This document shows, in pieces, positions 17,038-26,718 of a stretch of 64,000 bases of DNA (position 1 is its first letter; each line of letters starts with the position of its first letter). The notes beneath the pieces are model-generated. The model had not been told where the DNA came from and searched no databases. It was given only the letters and a program-made list of their open reading frames with translations. The DNA comes from JADHUC01 sp964623055. GTDB lineage: Bacteria; Planctomycetota; Planctomycetia; Pirellulales; Pirellulaceae. A program made the position numbers and the translations under genes. The stretch spans positions 68,505 through 132,504 of the forward strand of contig CAZURK010000005.1 of the NCBI GenBank assembly GCA_964623055.1, written 5' to 3'.

Positions 17038-18538
17038 TCGCCTCCTCTACATGGAGCAGATCAGCAAAGCCTTTCCGGGTGTCCAGGCACTGCAGTCAGT
17101 CGACTTTGAACTCCTTGACGGGGAGGTTCACGCCTTGGTCGGCGAGAATGGCGCCGGCAAGTCGACGTTGATCAAGGTCCTTGCTGGTGTCCATCGCCCC
17201 GATACCGGCGGCGTCTGGCTAGAAGGTCGTCCGATCCATGCTCGATCACCGCGCGATATGATGGACGCGGGAGTGCGAGTTATCTACCAGGAACTGAATC
17301 TGGTTCCCGGTTTGTCCGTGGCAGAGAATCTCTTTCTCGGCCGCGAGCCGATCCGAGGCGGTACACGCGGAGTGGTGAACTGGCCGGAGATGTATCGGCA
17401 GTCCGAGGAGATTCTGGACCGATTTGGCCTGCGAATTGATCCTCGGGCCAAAGTCGGTCGACTGGGCGTTGCATATCAACAGATCATCGAGATTGCCAAG
17501 GCAGTTTCGTGCAATGCGAAAATCGTTGTCATGGACGAGCCGACATCCGCCCTCACGGAACGCGAAACGGAGAAGCTGTTCAAGATCATTCACGATCTCA
17601 AGAAACAGCAAGTCTCCGTCATCTACATTTCACATCGGCTTGATGAAATCCGGCGGATCGCCGATCGCGTGACCGTACTTCGCGATGGCCGACACATCAT
17701 CACGGCGGAGCAGAAGGATCTGCCAACGGAGCAAATCATCCGCCACATGGTAGGCCGTAGCGTCGACGAGTATTACCCCAAGGAAGAACTGCCAAAAGGC
17801 AACGTACTACTGGAAGTGGAGGATATGTCACGACGCGGTGTATGTCACAACGTGTCGTTTCAGCTCCGCAGTGGCGAGATTCTGGGCCTGGCTGGACTGG
17901 CGGGCTCCGGGCGGACGGCGATCGCCGAACTACTGTTCGGCCGGCGCAAGTCGGACCGCGGAACCGTTCGAATCGCAGGTCAACCGATCTACGTGCGATC
18001 GCCCCGACACGCCGTTCGGCATGGTATCGGGCTCATTCCCGAGGAGCGCAAGACAGACGGGCTCGTGCTCGGGATGTCGGTTTTCGACAACGCCACGCTC
18101 TCCGTTCTGAAACGCCATTCCGTTTGCGGTATCGTCCAACGCAAACGACTCGCGGAAATGGTCGAGCAAGTAACTCAGGAAATGCAGCTTAAAGCCGCAT
18201 CTGCTTCTCAACGTGTGAAGAATCTCAGTGGCGGCAATCAGCAGAAAGTCGTGTTGGCGAAATGGCTGCTCCATGATTGTCAGATCTACATCTTTGACGA
18301 ACCAACGCGTGGCGTGGATGTGGGCGCTAAGAGTGAGATCTATCGCCTGATGGAAGACTTGGCGAGGCGAGGGGCTGGGATCATCATGATCTCGTCCGAT
18401 ATGCCCGAGGTGCTCCACATGAGCGACCGAATTCTCGTCGTTCGTGAAGGTCAGATCGCTGGGGAATTGCAGCGAGAGAAAGCGACACGGGAATCCATCC
18501 TGCGACTTGCCGTTGGCGGCGAGGGAGTCGAAGCATGA
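17027..18538 (+). CDS. rbsA: Sugar ABC transporter ATPase with two nucleotide-binding domains (RbsA type)
   Basis: 503 residues from GTG 17027. The first ATP-binding domain has Walker A GENGAGKST, Walker B VVMDEPTSALT and a degenerate signature (LGVAYQQIIEIAKA). The second has a degenerate Walker A (GLAGSGRTAI), an intact LSGGNQQKV signature and IFDEPTRGVDVG. This asymmetry is normal for RbsA/MglA ATPases. It energises import of the sugar captured by the binding protein through the RbsC-type permease. It overlaps its upstream neighbour by 11 bases and its downstream neighbour by 4 (ATGA), so the three subunits are translated as a unit. Confidence 0.95.
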   Translation: MPSNRLLYMEQISKAFPGVQALQSVDFELLDGEVHALVGENGAGKSTLIKVLAGVHRPDTGGVWLEGRPIHARSPRDMMDAGVRVIYQELNLVPGLSVAENLFLGREPIRGGTRGVVNWPEMYRQSEEILDRFGLRIDPRAKVGRLGVAYQQIIEIAKAVSCNAKIVVMDEPTSALTERETEKLFKIIHDLKKQQVSVIYISHRLDEIRRIADRVTVLRDGRHIITAEQKDLPTEQIIRHMVGRSVDEYYPKEELPKGNVLLEVEDMSRRGVCHNVSFQLRSGEILGLAGLAGSGRTAIAELLFGRRKSDRGTVRIAGQPIYVRSPRHAVRHGIGLIPEERKTDGLVLGMSVFDNATLSVLKRHSVCGIVQRKRLAEMVEQVTQEMQLKAASASQRVKNLSGGNQQKVVLAKWLLHDCQIYIFDEPTRGVDVGAKSEIYRLMEDLARRGAGIIMISSDMPEVLHMSDRILVVREGQIAGELQREKATRESILRLAVGGEGVEA

Positions 18539-19467
18539 AACACTGGTTGGGCCACGCGCTTAGACAATACGGCATACTTCTCGGGTTTCTCTGCGTTATC
18601 GTCGTGCTGTCCATTCTCGAGCCGGCTTTTCTGACCACCCACAATCTGACGAATATCATGCGTCAGACATCCATCATCGGCATCATGGCCGTGGGCATGA
18701 CGTTTGTCATTTTGACGGCCGGAATTGATCTGTCAGTTGGGTCTATTCTTGCACTGACCGGCGTTGTCTGCGCGAGCTTGGAGCATCGGGGATTGCCTGT
18801 TGTGGCAGTCGTGGCCGTGACACTGGTACTGGGGGCGTTCATCGGGACCGTCAACGGCGTCGTTACCACCAAGGGTAAGGTGACGCCATTCGTGGTAACC
18901 CTGGGCATGATGAGCATCGCTCGAGGATTGGCCCACATCTACACAAACGGCGAACCGATCAGCGGATTTGGGCGTCCATTTCGTTTTATAGGGTCGGGTG
19001 AGGTCTTCAATGTCCCTGTGCCGATCATCGTTTTTGCACTTACCGTACTGATCGCTGCTGCGATTCTCCGGCATACAACGCTCGGTCGTTATGCGTATGC
19101 CATCGGAGGCAACGAGGAAGCGGTGCGACTATCGGGAATCAGTGTCGATTTCTATAAGACATCAGTCTATGCAATCTGCGGTTTGACCGCGGCGTTGGGG
19201 GCCATCGTCCTCACCTCACGACTGAACGCCGGCGAGTCGATTGCCGGTATGGGGTACGAGTTGGATGTGATTGCGGCCGTCGTGATCGGCGGCACCAGCC
19301 TGATGGGAGGACGTGGCGGCGTCTGGGGAACGCTGATCGGCGCGCTGCTTATTGGCACGATCAACAATGGCATGAATCTCTTGATGATCTCGTCGTACTA
19401 TCAGTTGGTCGTGAAAGGCGTGATCATCGTGGCCGCCGTCCTGCTGGACCGTTTGCGGGAAGAATAG
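18535..19467 (+). CDS. rbsC: Sugar ABC transporter permease (RbsC type)
   Basis: 310 residues, with 8-10 predicted membrane helices throughout (for example GILLGFLCVIVVLSILEPAF and IIGIMAVGMTFVILTAG). Conserved RbsC-family motifs are present: TAGIDLSVGSILALTG, VVTTKGKVTPFVVTLGMMSIARG, ILRHTTLGRYAYAIGGNEEAVRLSGI and GGTSLMGGRGGVWGTLIGAL, the last being the cytoplasmic loop that contacts the ATPase. It is the last gene of the operon and forms the membrane channel of the importer. It converges on the amidohydrolase gene across a 374-base gap that contains a repeat. Confidence 0.95.
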   Translation: MKHWLGHALRQYGILLGFLCVIVVLSILEPAFLTTHNLTNIMRQTSIIGIMAVGMTFVILTAGIDLSVGSILALTGVVCASLEHRGLPVVAVVAVTLVLGAFIGTVNGVVTTKGKVTPFVVTLGMMSIARGLAHIYTNGEPISGFGRPFRFIGSGEVFNVPVPIIVFALTVLIAAAILRHTTLGRYAYAIGGNEEAVRLSGISVDFYKTSVYAICGLTAALGAIVLTSRLNAGESIAGMGYELDVIAAVVIGGTSLMGGRGGVWGTLIGALLIGTINNGMNLLMISSYYQLVVKGVIIVAAVLLDRLREE

Positions 19468-19550
19468 AACCACGCGAGAGTAGATCCGTACCTTTGCCCG
19501 CCCCGCGGCCGCCTCAGATCGACGGGTCGTATTTTCGCCGCAACAAGAGT

Positions 19551-19719
19551 TGATTGGCGATTAGCGATTGTCGATTGATGATTGTTGAAGTCGGAGAGTG
19601 CGGAATTGGATTTGTGAATCGGACGATGATTGGGGAAGTACCAGGGCCGGATACGGTGAATTTGGGCAGCGCACCCCTACTTCGCAAATCAACAATCATC
19701 AATCGGCAATCATCAATCA
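19551..19719. repeat. GATT-rich inverted repeat in convergent gap
   Basis: The gap 19468-19841 between the permease and the convergent amidohydrolase contains a long imperfect inverted repeat. The left arm (19551-19588) is built of GATTGxCGATT-type words and the right arm (19689-19719) ends CAATCATCAATCA. The roughly 100 bases between the arms show no gene. No other feature was seen in the gap. Confidence 0.7.
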
Positions 19720-19841
19720 GTTTCTCTCCGTGCTGGGTGCGCTATGTGCGGTCGCTCAGCAAACATGAAAAGATGTCGGGCAGCTTGTGACCCATAATCC
19801 CAGCCAAAGCCAAGCTGAACGACCTAGCTGCGGCCGAGCGC

Positions 19842-21020
19842 TCAGTTGCAGCCGTTCGTGTCGCCAGCACGAGGTACGACGCCCACCTGTTGGCCGGCGC
19901 GGAAGATGAAGCGTGGGACCAACCTAAACCGCCCAGTTTCGGTCACGCCGAACGTATCTGTCAGATCGCAGTCCCCCTCGATCAGCTCCGCCACCACAAC
20001 ATCCGCAACCGCGCCGGGTTGAAGGGTGCCAATTCGGCCCGCCATATGGAGGAATCGCGCAGGAACAGCGGTCACGCGGCCGACGGCGTCCTCCAGCTCC
20101 ATTCCCAGGTGCAGGAACTTGCTGATCGTCGTGACCAGATCGAACACCGGTCCGTGCAGGTTGTAGGCATGCAGATCGCTGCTGATCGTGTGCGGCGTGA
20201 CTCCCTGGTCCAGCGCGGCCCTCGCGACTTCAAACGTAAAACTGCCCTTGCCGTGGCCGACGTCCAGCAGTAATCCTTCGTCGACCTTCCTGCGTATTTC
20301 CGGCAGTACCTGCAGGTCGGAGTCCATGATGCCGCAACGGTGGCCGTGAAACGAGTGTGTCAGCACGTCGCCGGGGCGCAGCTCGTTGAGTATCCGCTGC
20401 ATCGAAAGGCGCGACTGCGGTGTGTGGATCATCAACGGAAGACCGACGGCATCGCAGGCTTCGCGTGCTCGTAGCAGCGCCTGAAGTTCATCTTCTGCAC
20501 TAGCGGCCAGATTGTCGGAAAGTCGAATCTTCACTCCCAAAATCTTGTCCCGATTGCTTTCGATCGTCCGGATGGCACTCTGCACGTCGCAGTAACGCAA
20601 GTCTTCCAGTTCGCCGAGACCGATGTCCGTTTCGGCTCCAGCCACCAGCCCAATGGCGGAGATGTTCAGCATCGCAAACAGCCGTGTCCGGCAGACATCA
20701 ATCACATACTTCCGAAAGCCTGGAAACGTGGCCGCCCCTGCAGAACCGGCATCAAGTGCTGTCGTGACACCACGGCCAAGGCAGGTGGGATCCACATCGA
20801 CGCCGTAATGCGTGACTCCCGAGAACACGTGCACATGGAGATCGACAAACCCCGGCATGACCAGTAGGTGTGAAACATCGATGACCCGTCTGGCGTCAAC
20901 ATCCGCACCCGGATCGCAGATCGCTGCGATGAGCGAGCCGTTGATAGCCAAGTCCCCCGGCCTGTGCAGACTCGTGGAGGGATCAAGCAGCGTTCCGTTT
21001 CTCAAGAGAAGGTCATACAT
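19842..21020 (-). CDS. Amidohydrolase/deacetylase-family metallohydrolase (dihydroorotase-like)
   Basis: 392 residues from ATG 21020 (MYDLLLRNGTLLDPST); 16 further codons are open upstream but read poorly. Amidohydrolase barrel motifs are complete: FVDLHVHVF (HxH), GVKIRLS with the likely carboxylated Lys, LPLMIHTPQ and DVLTHSFHGH for the two later His ligands, and TISSDLHAYN for the catalytic Asp. The C-terminal strand GTLQPGAVADVVV is typical of the composite beta domain. It resembles the amidohydrolase/deacetylase group rather than true PyrC. It converges on the sugar ABC operon, so deacylation of an imported sugar derivative or amide is plausible, but this is inferred from context. Confidence 0.8.
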   Translation of the reverse strand: MYDLLLRNGTLLDPSTSLHRPGDLAINGSLIAAICDPGADVDARRVIDVSHLLVMPGFVDLHVHVFSGVTHYGVDVDPTCLGRGVTTALDAGSAGAATFPGFRKYVIDVCRTRLFAMLNISAIGLVAGAETDIGLGELEDLRYCDVQSAIRTIESNRDKILGVKIRLSDNLAASAEDELQALLRAREACDAVGLPLMIHTPQSRLSMQRILNELRPGDVLTHSFHGHRCGIMDSDLQVLPEIRRKVDEGLLLDVGHGKGSFTFEVARAALDQGVTPHTISSDLHAYNLHGPVFDLVTTISKFLHLGMELEDAVGRVTAVPARFLHMAGRIGTLQPGAVADVVVAELIEGDCDLTDTFGVTETGRFRLVPRFIFRAGQQVGVVPRAGDTNGCN

Positions 21021-21110
21021 CTGGCATCCCGCTAGGTGCAAATCGTTGAGGGGCGTGATTGCGCCCAATACGCCACGCGATACAAGGGTAGCAACTCTCT
21101 GATGTGCAAT

Positions 21111-24100
21111 CTATCGTCTTCCCTTCCGTCGAGGCAATTCCTCTGTCACGAACCGGCTTTCTACCACCGGTGCAAAACAATGCACTTCGCCGCCATCGAG
21201 TGATACGATGATTCTGCCTTGATGGTCGACGGCCGTTCCGCCCTTGACGGCGGCATGTGGGAGTTGACTACGCCAGATGTCCGACCCGTCCTGGACGTTG
21301 ATGGCGGCCAGGAAGGGGCTGTCGATGTTGTCCGGGCCTTTGTGACCGGCGACTATCAGAACGTTGGGAGCCAAAACAAAGCTGTTGAATCTGCACTCGG
21401 ATTTGTCCTGCCAAATGATCTCGCGTTGGCGTGCGCGTGCACCCGCTCTCGGTTGACGAGTCACCTCCTTGTTCCGCGTCGTTGTTCCTGATGTCAGCGG
21501 CGCGAGCAGCCTCAGAGGCAAGTGCCAGTCGCCTTGATAAGCCGCATGGTTGACGGCATAGTCCAATGTTCTGCCGTCGGCAAACGTGTGGTGCAAACCG
21601 GCATACTGCCCATACTGTGGATAGTAAGGGCAGAAGGCTGTCCGGAAACGCGTGCCGACTTGGTCGTAGGGTTCGTTCAGACACTTGCCTGTTTCGAGAT
21701 CATACCGGGCTGTTTCATGTACGTTCCCGCCGAGGAACCTCAGTTCGCCGTCGCGCACGAAAAGGTTGCCCTGCAGGCTAATCCCGCTGTTGGTCTCTTT
21801 CGACAGTTTTCCGGAAGAATCGTTACACCACTTGACCTTACCAGTGACGGCGTCCAGGGCCACCACGTAGGTGCCGTCGTAATGGGCGATCCCGGCCGCC
21901 GCATAGACGACGCCGTTCTGTACGACCACGCCACCGGCCACGGGCCACGTCGATATCAGGTTCCCGTAAACGGGGATCCATCGCTGGCCAGGTGCAACGC
22001 GGAAATTCCACAGCGGCCGTCCCGTGCCGGCCTCGAAAGCATACACCCGGCCGTCGGCCGAGCCGACGTAAACACGCCCTCGCCAAACAGCGGGCGCCGA
22101 AAAGATCGCGCCGCCCGTGTGGGCCTGCCATCGCAACGTTCCCTTCGCAGCGTCCAACGCCCGTACCGCGCCCGTGTGGTCTCCCACGTAAGCAATCCCG
22201 CCGACGACCACCGGGGCGGTCGGACGAGCGGCACACGGCATGCGATAAACCCATTGCCGGTTCACTTTCCGGGGTATGGCAACCTTGGTGACGCTGGTTC
22301 TCGCGTTGTCGCCGCCGTCGCAGGGCCAGTCGCCCGGTTTGGCTTCGAGTTGCTCGACGGCGACCGTGTCACCCCGGCCCGGCGTCAGACGAGAGTCTGG
22401 CGACGTCGGCCTGACATTGAGCTGGCCGGCCGGTCCCAGACAAACGTGCCCATACAAGGACAACCTACAACGGCACATCCAGGGTCCCCAGTAGAGCAGG
22501 CCATTGGAGATGATTACGCCGTCAATACAAGGCGGCCGCACCGGCGCGATATGCTCGACAAAGCCGGACGCGATGTCTAGCCGTGCCGTGCCCCCTCCGC
22601 TGCTGCGATAAAGGATGCTGTCCACGCTGCCAGTGGCACGGGCACAGGCCCATTGTTTCGGAAAACTGCTCAGTTCTTTGCCAGTCTCGTATTCAACTTT
22701 CAGGCTGTTGCCGGTCCAAGATGTCGCGTAAAGTGCATCTTCGCGGAGTACCAAGTGAAGATGCACGTCCTTCTGCCAGAGCATCTTTCCGTTGTTTACG
22801 GAGACAGCAGCGGTCATGGGAGGCACGCACTTGGTAAAGAGAACGACTTTGTCATTGCATTTCGCGTAGCTGGTTTCAGCAAAGAACGAGCGGGTTTTGC
22901 CACGTTGAGGCGACCCGATCGATTTCAGCAAATCGGGATCGGAAGTCTTCCACAGGACCTTTCCCGCTTTGGCGTCCAGACAGCCCAGGAACTCCTGCGG
23001 ACTATAGAAATAGATACGGCCGTTCTTCATGCACACACCGCGACTGTCGATATACTCGTCTTCGCGGTGGCTCCACAGTATCTCGCCGTTGCCCTCGTTG
23101 ATGGCCGCGAGAGTACGTCCGAAACCGGGGCTTGTTTTCGGGTCGTTGTAGTTCTCATGGCTTTTCTCTTGCACGGGTACAGGCCAGCCGCCCAAAGTGT
23201 CGTTTGCCGAGCGTTGGGTCTCGGCTTTGACTTCTTGGCCCCCGACCAACGCATACAGGACGCCGTCTTCCAGCGCCATCCACTTCCAGACCGGGCCGTC
23301 CGAAATGCCGGCAGGGATCACAATCTGCGACTTCACCTTGCCGGTGCGGGCGTCGATCAGCTTGCACGACTGGTCATCGGCCAGATACAGTGTCTGGGGC
23401 GTGGCGATCATCGTGCTGCGGTGGATCGTGAACCCTTCTCTCAGGGCACGCTTCCAGAGAACCGTCCCATTGTAGGCGTTGACACACTGCAAAGTGTTCA
23501 GCACAGCATTCTGGTTGGCATGTGTAGCGTGATGCCCGAATGCCCTGAAAATCCGCCCGCCGGCAGTAACGGTTACCGCGGGAAAGGTACTGAACATCGG
23601 TTCGGCGAGGAATTGAGTGATGTATGGGGCACGGGCAACCTGGTCGGTGGAAAACGGGTTGTTGTCCGCAGCGTGGTACGGATGGCTCCAATCGTCGACG
23701 CCTTCGGGAAAGGGCTTGACGATTTCCTCTTCTCCAAGGAATGCTTTGCCTTCCGGATGCAGCACGCGCAACAGTTCCTTTTGGCTCACAGCGGCTTTTG
23801 CGGAAGGGGCCACCAGTATCGCGCCGGCCAGGTTGTCCGCTAGATGAACCGAGTTGTACGAGCCTTGGTCGGCAAAGATCCGCTTGCCCAACAGCCCGGC
23901 CGACTCGGCAGCCCTCCTCACCCCAGCCACTTCGTCGGCACTGGGCGACTGGAAGTACACGAGCAACTCGCTCCTTTTCGCAAGCTCTGTCACAAAGTCC
24001 GGCCGATCTGCTTTGGGTAAACCGAGGACGACGCATATGCCCTGGCCAGTCGCTGTCCTATCCAGTGCGGCCGTCGCCTCCGCGCCGATCGCGGCCGCCT

Positions 24101-24200
24101 CGGGAGCGAACCGCCAGCCGAAAACCAGTACAACAAACACGCTGGCAAGCAACGAACGAGAGCCCAGCCAACGTCGTAATCCGCGTCGAACGATTTTCAT
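21111..24200 (-). CDS. Secreted PQQ-type propeller protein with Rossmann-like N-terminal domain
   Basis: 1029 residues; GGAGG lies 6 bases before ATG 24200. A signal/anchor helix is at 14-35 (SRSLLASVFVVLVFGWRFAP). Residues about 50-165 look like a Rossmann fold related to methyltransferases (GICVVLGLPKADRPDFV; LLVYFQSPSADEVAGVRRAA; ELLRVLHPEGKAFLG) but without a clear SAM-binding GxGxG. Then comes EGVDDWSHPYHAADNNPFST and a series of PQQ-enzyme-like blades of the form ALDAATGKVKW and YVGSADGRVYAFEAGTGRPLW. The calcium/PQQ ligand residues of true quinoprotein dehydrogenases were not identifiable, so cofactor binding is not assured. It is divergent from the amidohydrolase at 24478 and converges with nothing downstream. 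Confidence 0.8.
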   Translation of the reverse strand: MKIVRRGLRRWLGSRSLLASVFVVLVFGWRFAPEAAAIGAEATAALDRTATGQGICVVLGLPKADRPDFVTELAKRSELLVYFQSPSADEVAGVRRAAESAGLLGKRIFADQGSYNSVHLADNLAGAILVAPSAKAAVSQKELLRVLHPEGKAFLGEEEIVKPFPEGVDDWSHPYHAADNNPFSTDQVARAPYITQFLAEPMFSTFPAVTVTAGGRIFRAFGHHATHANQNAVLNTLQCVNAYNGTVLWKRALREGFTIHRSTMIATPQTLYLADDQSCKLIDARTGKVKSQIVIPAGISDGPVWKWMALEDGVLYALVGGQEVKAETQRSANDTLGGWPVPVQEKSHENYNDPKTSPGFGRTLAAINEGNGEILWSHREDEYIDSRGVCMKNGRIYFYSPQEFLGCLDAKAGKVLWKTSDPDLLKSIGSPQRGKTRSFFAETSYAKCNDKVVLFTKCVPPMTAAVSVNNGKMLWQKDVHLHLVLREDALYATSWTGNSLKVEYETGKELSSFPKQWACARATGSVDSILYRSSGGGTARLDIASGFVEHIAPVRPPCIDGVIISNGLLYWGPWMCRCRLSLYGHVCLGPAGQLNVRPTSPDSRLTPGRGDTVAVEQLEAKPGDWPCDGGDNARTSVTKVAIPRKVNRQWVYRMPCAARPTAPVVVGGIAYVGDHTGAVRALDAAKGTLRWQAHTGGAIFSAPAVWRGRVYVGSADGRVYAFEAGTGRPLWNFRVAPGQRWIPVYGNLISTWPVAGGVVVQNGVVYAAAGIAHYDGTYVVALDAVTGKVKWCNDSSGKLSKETNSGISLQGNLFVRDGELRFLGGNVHETARYDLETGKCLNEPYDQVGTRFRTAFCPYYPQYGQYAGLHHTFADGRTLDYAVNHAAYQGDWHLPLRLLAPLTSGTTTRNKEVTRQPRAGARARQREIIWQDKSECRFNSFVLAPNVLIVAGHKGPDNIDSPFLAAINVQDGSDIWRSQLPHAAVKGGTAVDHQGRIIVSLDGGEVHCFAPVVESRFVTEELPRRKGRR

Positions 24201-24477
24201 TTCGCACCTCCTCCAGAACGCCGACTGGCGATCTAGTCAATCCCTCGTACCACGGAAGATGGGTCGACACGGCTGAATTGTAAGCTATTCCACGGCTCAG
24301 CACAAAAACTCGATAGGCAGAGACCGAACCGACGACAATCGAGATTCGAAGCATCCAGAAGTCGCCGCTGTTTGGCCCAAGAACCGTCCAAGGTATACTA
24401 CTGACTGCCGAATCTCATCGCTGCACATCGGTCCGGCGTTGCAGCAATCCGTGCGACTCGCAAAGGGATGATCAAAG

Positions 24478-25449
24478 ATGAACGCAAAAACAACGGGTAT
24501 ATCGAGGCGCCGCTTTCTGGCGATCACTGGTTCGATTGGCGGCGCTGCCTGGCTCGGCGCCTCGGGCGCGCTTGCGGCGGACCAGGACAAGCCTCCGTCG
24601 ATTATCGACTGCCACCTGCATATCAATCACCGTAAGCGATCCCTGGAGGATACGATCAAGCACATGGACGCCACCGGTACCAACCAGGCGTTCATTCTTC
24701 CATTGGAGACGGGCGAAGGGGGCGTGTTGTTGAAGTCTGACACGGTTCTCGAGGCGTACCGCAAGTATCCGGACCGGATCATCCCGTTCTGCCAATGCGA
24801 CGTCCGGCAACCGGACTCGCTGGACCGCATCCGCCGCTACCGCGAATTGGGCTTCCGAGGCGTTGGGGAGCAGAAAGAACACGTGCCCTTTGGCGACCGC
24901 CGCATCGAGAACTTGATCGCCCTTTGCGATGAACTCGATTGGCCAATCCTAGTCCACTTCCAGGACGGCAAGAAGGGCTACAACCAAGGCATGGCCGAAC
25001 ATCTGGAGCGTTATCTTAAACGATACCAACGCGTGCGTATCATTGGTCACGCCCAGACGTGGTGGGCGAACATCAGCGCCGAGGTTCCACCGCCCGAAGC
25101 GACGCTTTACCCAACAGGGCCTGTGAAGCCGGGAGGGCTGCTCGACCGCTTGCTGGGCGAGTACCCCAACCTCTACGCCGACCTCTCGGCGGGCAGCGGT
25201 TACCGCGCGCTGACTCGCGACGAAGACTATACAGCGGGATTCTTCGAGCGGCACTGGAAGCAATTACTTTTCGGCACCGACTGCCCGTGCTGGGACGGCC
25301 GAGGAGGCAGCGGCCGGGACGACAAGCCGCGAGGCGTGTGTTACACCACTCGTCTGAAAGACTTCTTGCGGAAGATGATCCTGGATGAATCGGTGCTTAA
25401 GGCGATCTTTCACGACAATGCCAAACGCGTGTTAGTGAGCGATGTTTGA
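24478..25449 (+). CDS. Tat-exported amidohydrolase-2 family protein
   Basis: 323 residues. The twin-arginine signal is ISRRRFLAITGSIGGAAWLGASGALA, cleaved near residue 34. The mature chain is a metal-dependent hydrolase barrel of the amidohydrolase 2 group (ACMSD/TatD-related): IIDCHLHINH (HxH), PILVHFQDGK, RVRIIGHAQTWW and QLLFGTDCPCWDG (catalytic Asp). These proteins may be decarboxylases or lactonases; the substrate is not visible. AAAGGGA lies 10 bases upstream of the start. The aldo/keto-reductase-like gene follows after 75 bases on the same strand and is also Tat-exported. Confidence 0.85.
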   Translation: MNAKTTGISRRRFLAITGSIGGAAWLGASGALAADQDKPPSIIDCHLHINHRKRSLEDTIKHMDATGTNQAFILPLETGEGGVLLKSDTVLEAYRKYPDRIIPFCQCDVRQPDSLDRIRRYRELGFRGVGEQKEHVPFGDRRIENLIALCDELDWPILVHFQDGKKGYNQGMAEHLERYLKRYQRVRIIGHAQTWWANISAEVPPPEATLYPTGPVKPGGLLDRLLGEYPNLYADLSAGSGYRALTRDEDYTAGFFERHWKQLLFGTDCPCWDGRGGSGRDDKPRGVCYTTRLKDFLRKMILDESVLKAIFHDNAKRVLVSDV

Positions 25450-25524
25450 GCAGATGCCCAACACGATGGAAGGTGCCTCGAGGGACCGGTGCCGTACTCC
25501 AGTCCAATAACGGGAGACGCATCC

Positions 25525-26625
25525 ATGTCGAACGACCAGATCAGCCGGCGGAGATTCGTTCGCGACGGCACGTTGGCGGCGGCCGGGATGGCCGTTGGCT
25601 TGAATGCGGCGGAAGCCGCCAAGAGAACGCGCAGTTACAGCGAAAGCATGGAGTACCGACCGCTGGGCGAGACGGGCCTCATGCTCTCGGCGATCAGTTT
25701 GGGAGGGCATTGGAGGAAAGTTCCTTATCAATACGGCACCGAGGCGTTCGCCAAGAACCGGCGCGATGTGGTCAGCGCGTGCATTGAATGCGGCATCAAT
25801 TACATCGACGCCTGCGCCGAGGACGAGGTCCTCGCCTACGCCAAAGCGCTCCGCGACCGGCGGGAAAAGATGTACTTGGGCTTCTCGTTTTACGAACACG
25901 AGATGCGCTTCGCCGAATGGCGGACTGCGGAAAAACTCCTCGGGGCACTCGACGACCTGATGGCTCGGGCAAAGCTGGACTACGTTGACTTATGGAGACC
26001 CACGTGCTATTGGCAGCCCCACACCGACCATACGGTCGCTCATGAAGAGGCGATGGTCGAGGCGCTGGATAAGGCGAAGAAGGCCGGAAAAGTACGATTC
26101 GGCGGGATGTCCACGCACAAACAGGATTGGGCGATGCGGATGATTCAGACCTATCCGCAGACGATCCAGGCGATCGTGCTCCCCTACACCGCTGGGTCGA
26201 AGAAGGCCCACATGCGAGTCGAAAGGAGCAAAGGCGGCTGGCACACGGTCGCCGAGCAGGAAGGGGACAGCACGTACAGCTTGATCGATGTGGTAAAGAA
26301 GAGCCATGCCGGTTGGGTGGGCATCAAGCCGTTTGCCGGCGGTTCCCTATTCAGGGCGCACGACGCATCCGACTCGCGCGTCAAGAATGAAGACGATCAA
26401 CGAGCGCGACTCACCCTTCGTTACGTCTTGTGCAACGACGCCCTGACATGCGCCATCCCGGGGCTGGCCACTAAGGATCAGGTCTACAACGCCGCCAAGG
26501 CGGTTAGCGAACGCCGCGAATTGGACGTGGCCGAAAGACGCCAGCTAGACGAAGCAGTCGAACAGATGTGGGCGAAACTGCCCGACAACTACAAGTGGCT
26601 GAAGAACGAGTGGGAATACGTGTAG
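25525..26625 (+). CDS. Tat-exported aldo/keto-reductase-like protein with altered active site
   Basis: 366 residues from ATG 25525, with GGGAG 8 bases upstream; 12 more codons are open above it. The twin-arginine signal is SRRRFVRDGTLAAAGMAVG. The AKR barrel is recognisable (EYRPLGETGLMLSAISLGG; CGINYIDACAEDEVLAYAKAL; KLDYVDLW; KAGKVRFGGMSTH; IVLPYTAGSKKA; WVGIKPFAGGSLF; CAIPGL). Asp95 of the catalytic tetrad is kept. The Tyr position about five residues later is acidic, the Lys strand reads MYLGFS, and the His position reads DLWR. Classical NADPH-dependent carbonyl reduction is therefore doubtful. It may be a derived planctomycete subfamily acting outside the cytoplasm. Confidence 0.85.
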   Translation: MSNDQISRRRFVRDGTLAAAGMAVGLNAAEAAKRTRSYSESMEYRPLGETGLMLSAISLGGHWRKVPYQYGTEAFAKNRRDVVSACIECGINYIDACAEDEVLAYAKALRDRREKMYLGFSFYEHEMRFAEWRTAEKLLGALDDLMARAKLDYVDLWRPTCYWQPHTDHTVAHEEAMVEALDKAKKAGKVRFGGMSTHKQDWAMRMIQTYPQTIQAIVLPYTAGSKKAHMRVERSKGGWHTVAEQEGDSTYSLIDVVKKSHAGWVGIKPFAGGSLFRAHDASDSRVKNEDDQRARLTLRYVLCNDALTCAIPGLATKDQVYNAAKAVSERRELDVAERRQLDEAVEQMWAKLPDNYKWLKNEWEYV

Positions 26626-26718
26626 ACGGCAGATAATCAGGGCTGTCACGTCATCGAGAAGACGATCGGGAGCCGCCCGTTCGTGTTCTCATGCGAAAGC
26701 ACGCGAGGAGGAATACAT

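Noticed and set aside
21522..23843. Two long plus-strand frames (352 and 396 codons)
   Set aside because: Both are antisense to the PQQ-type propeller gene and show no domain signature.
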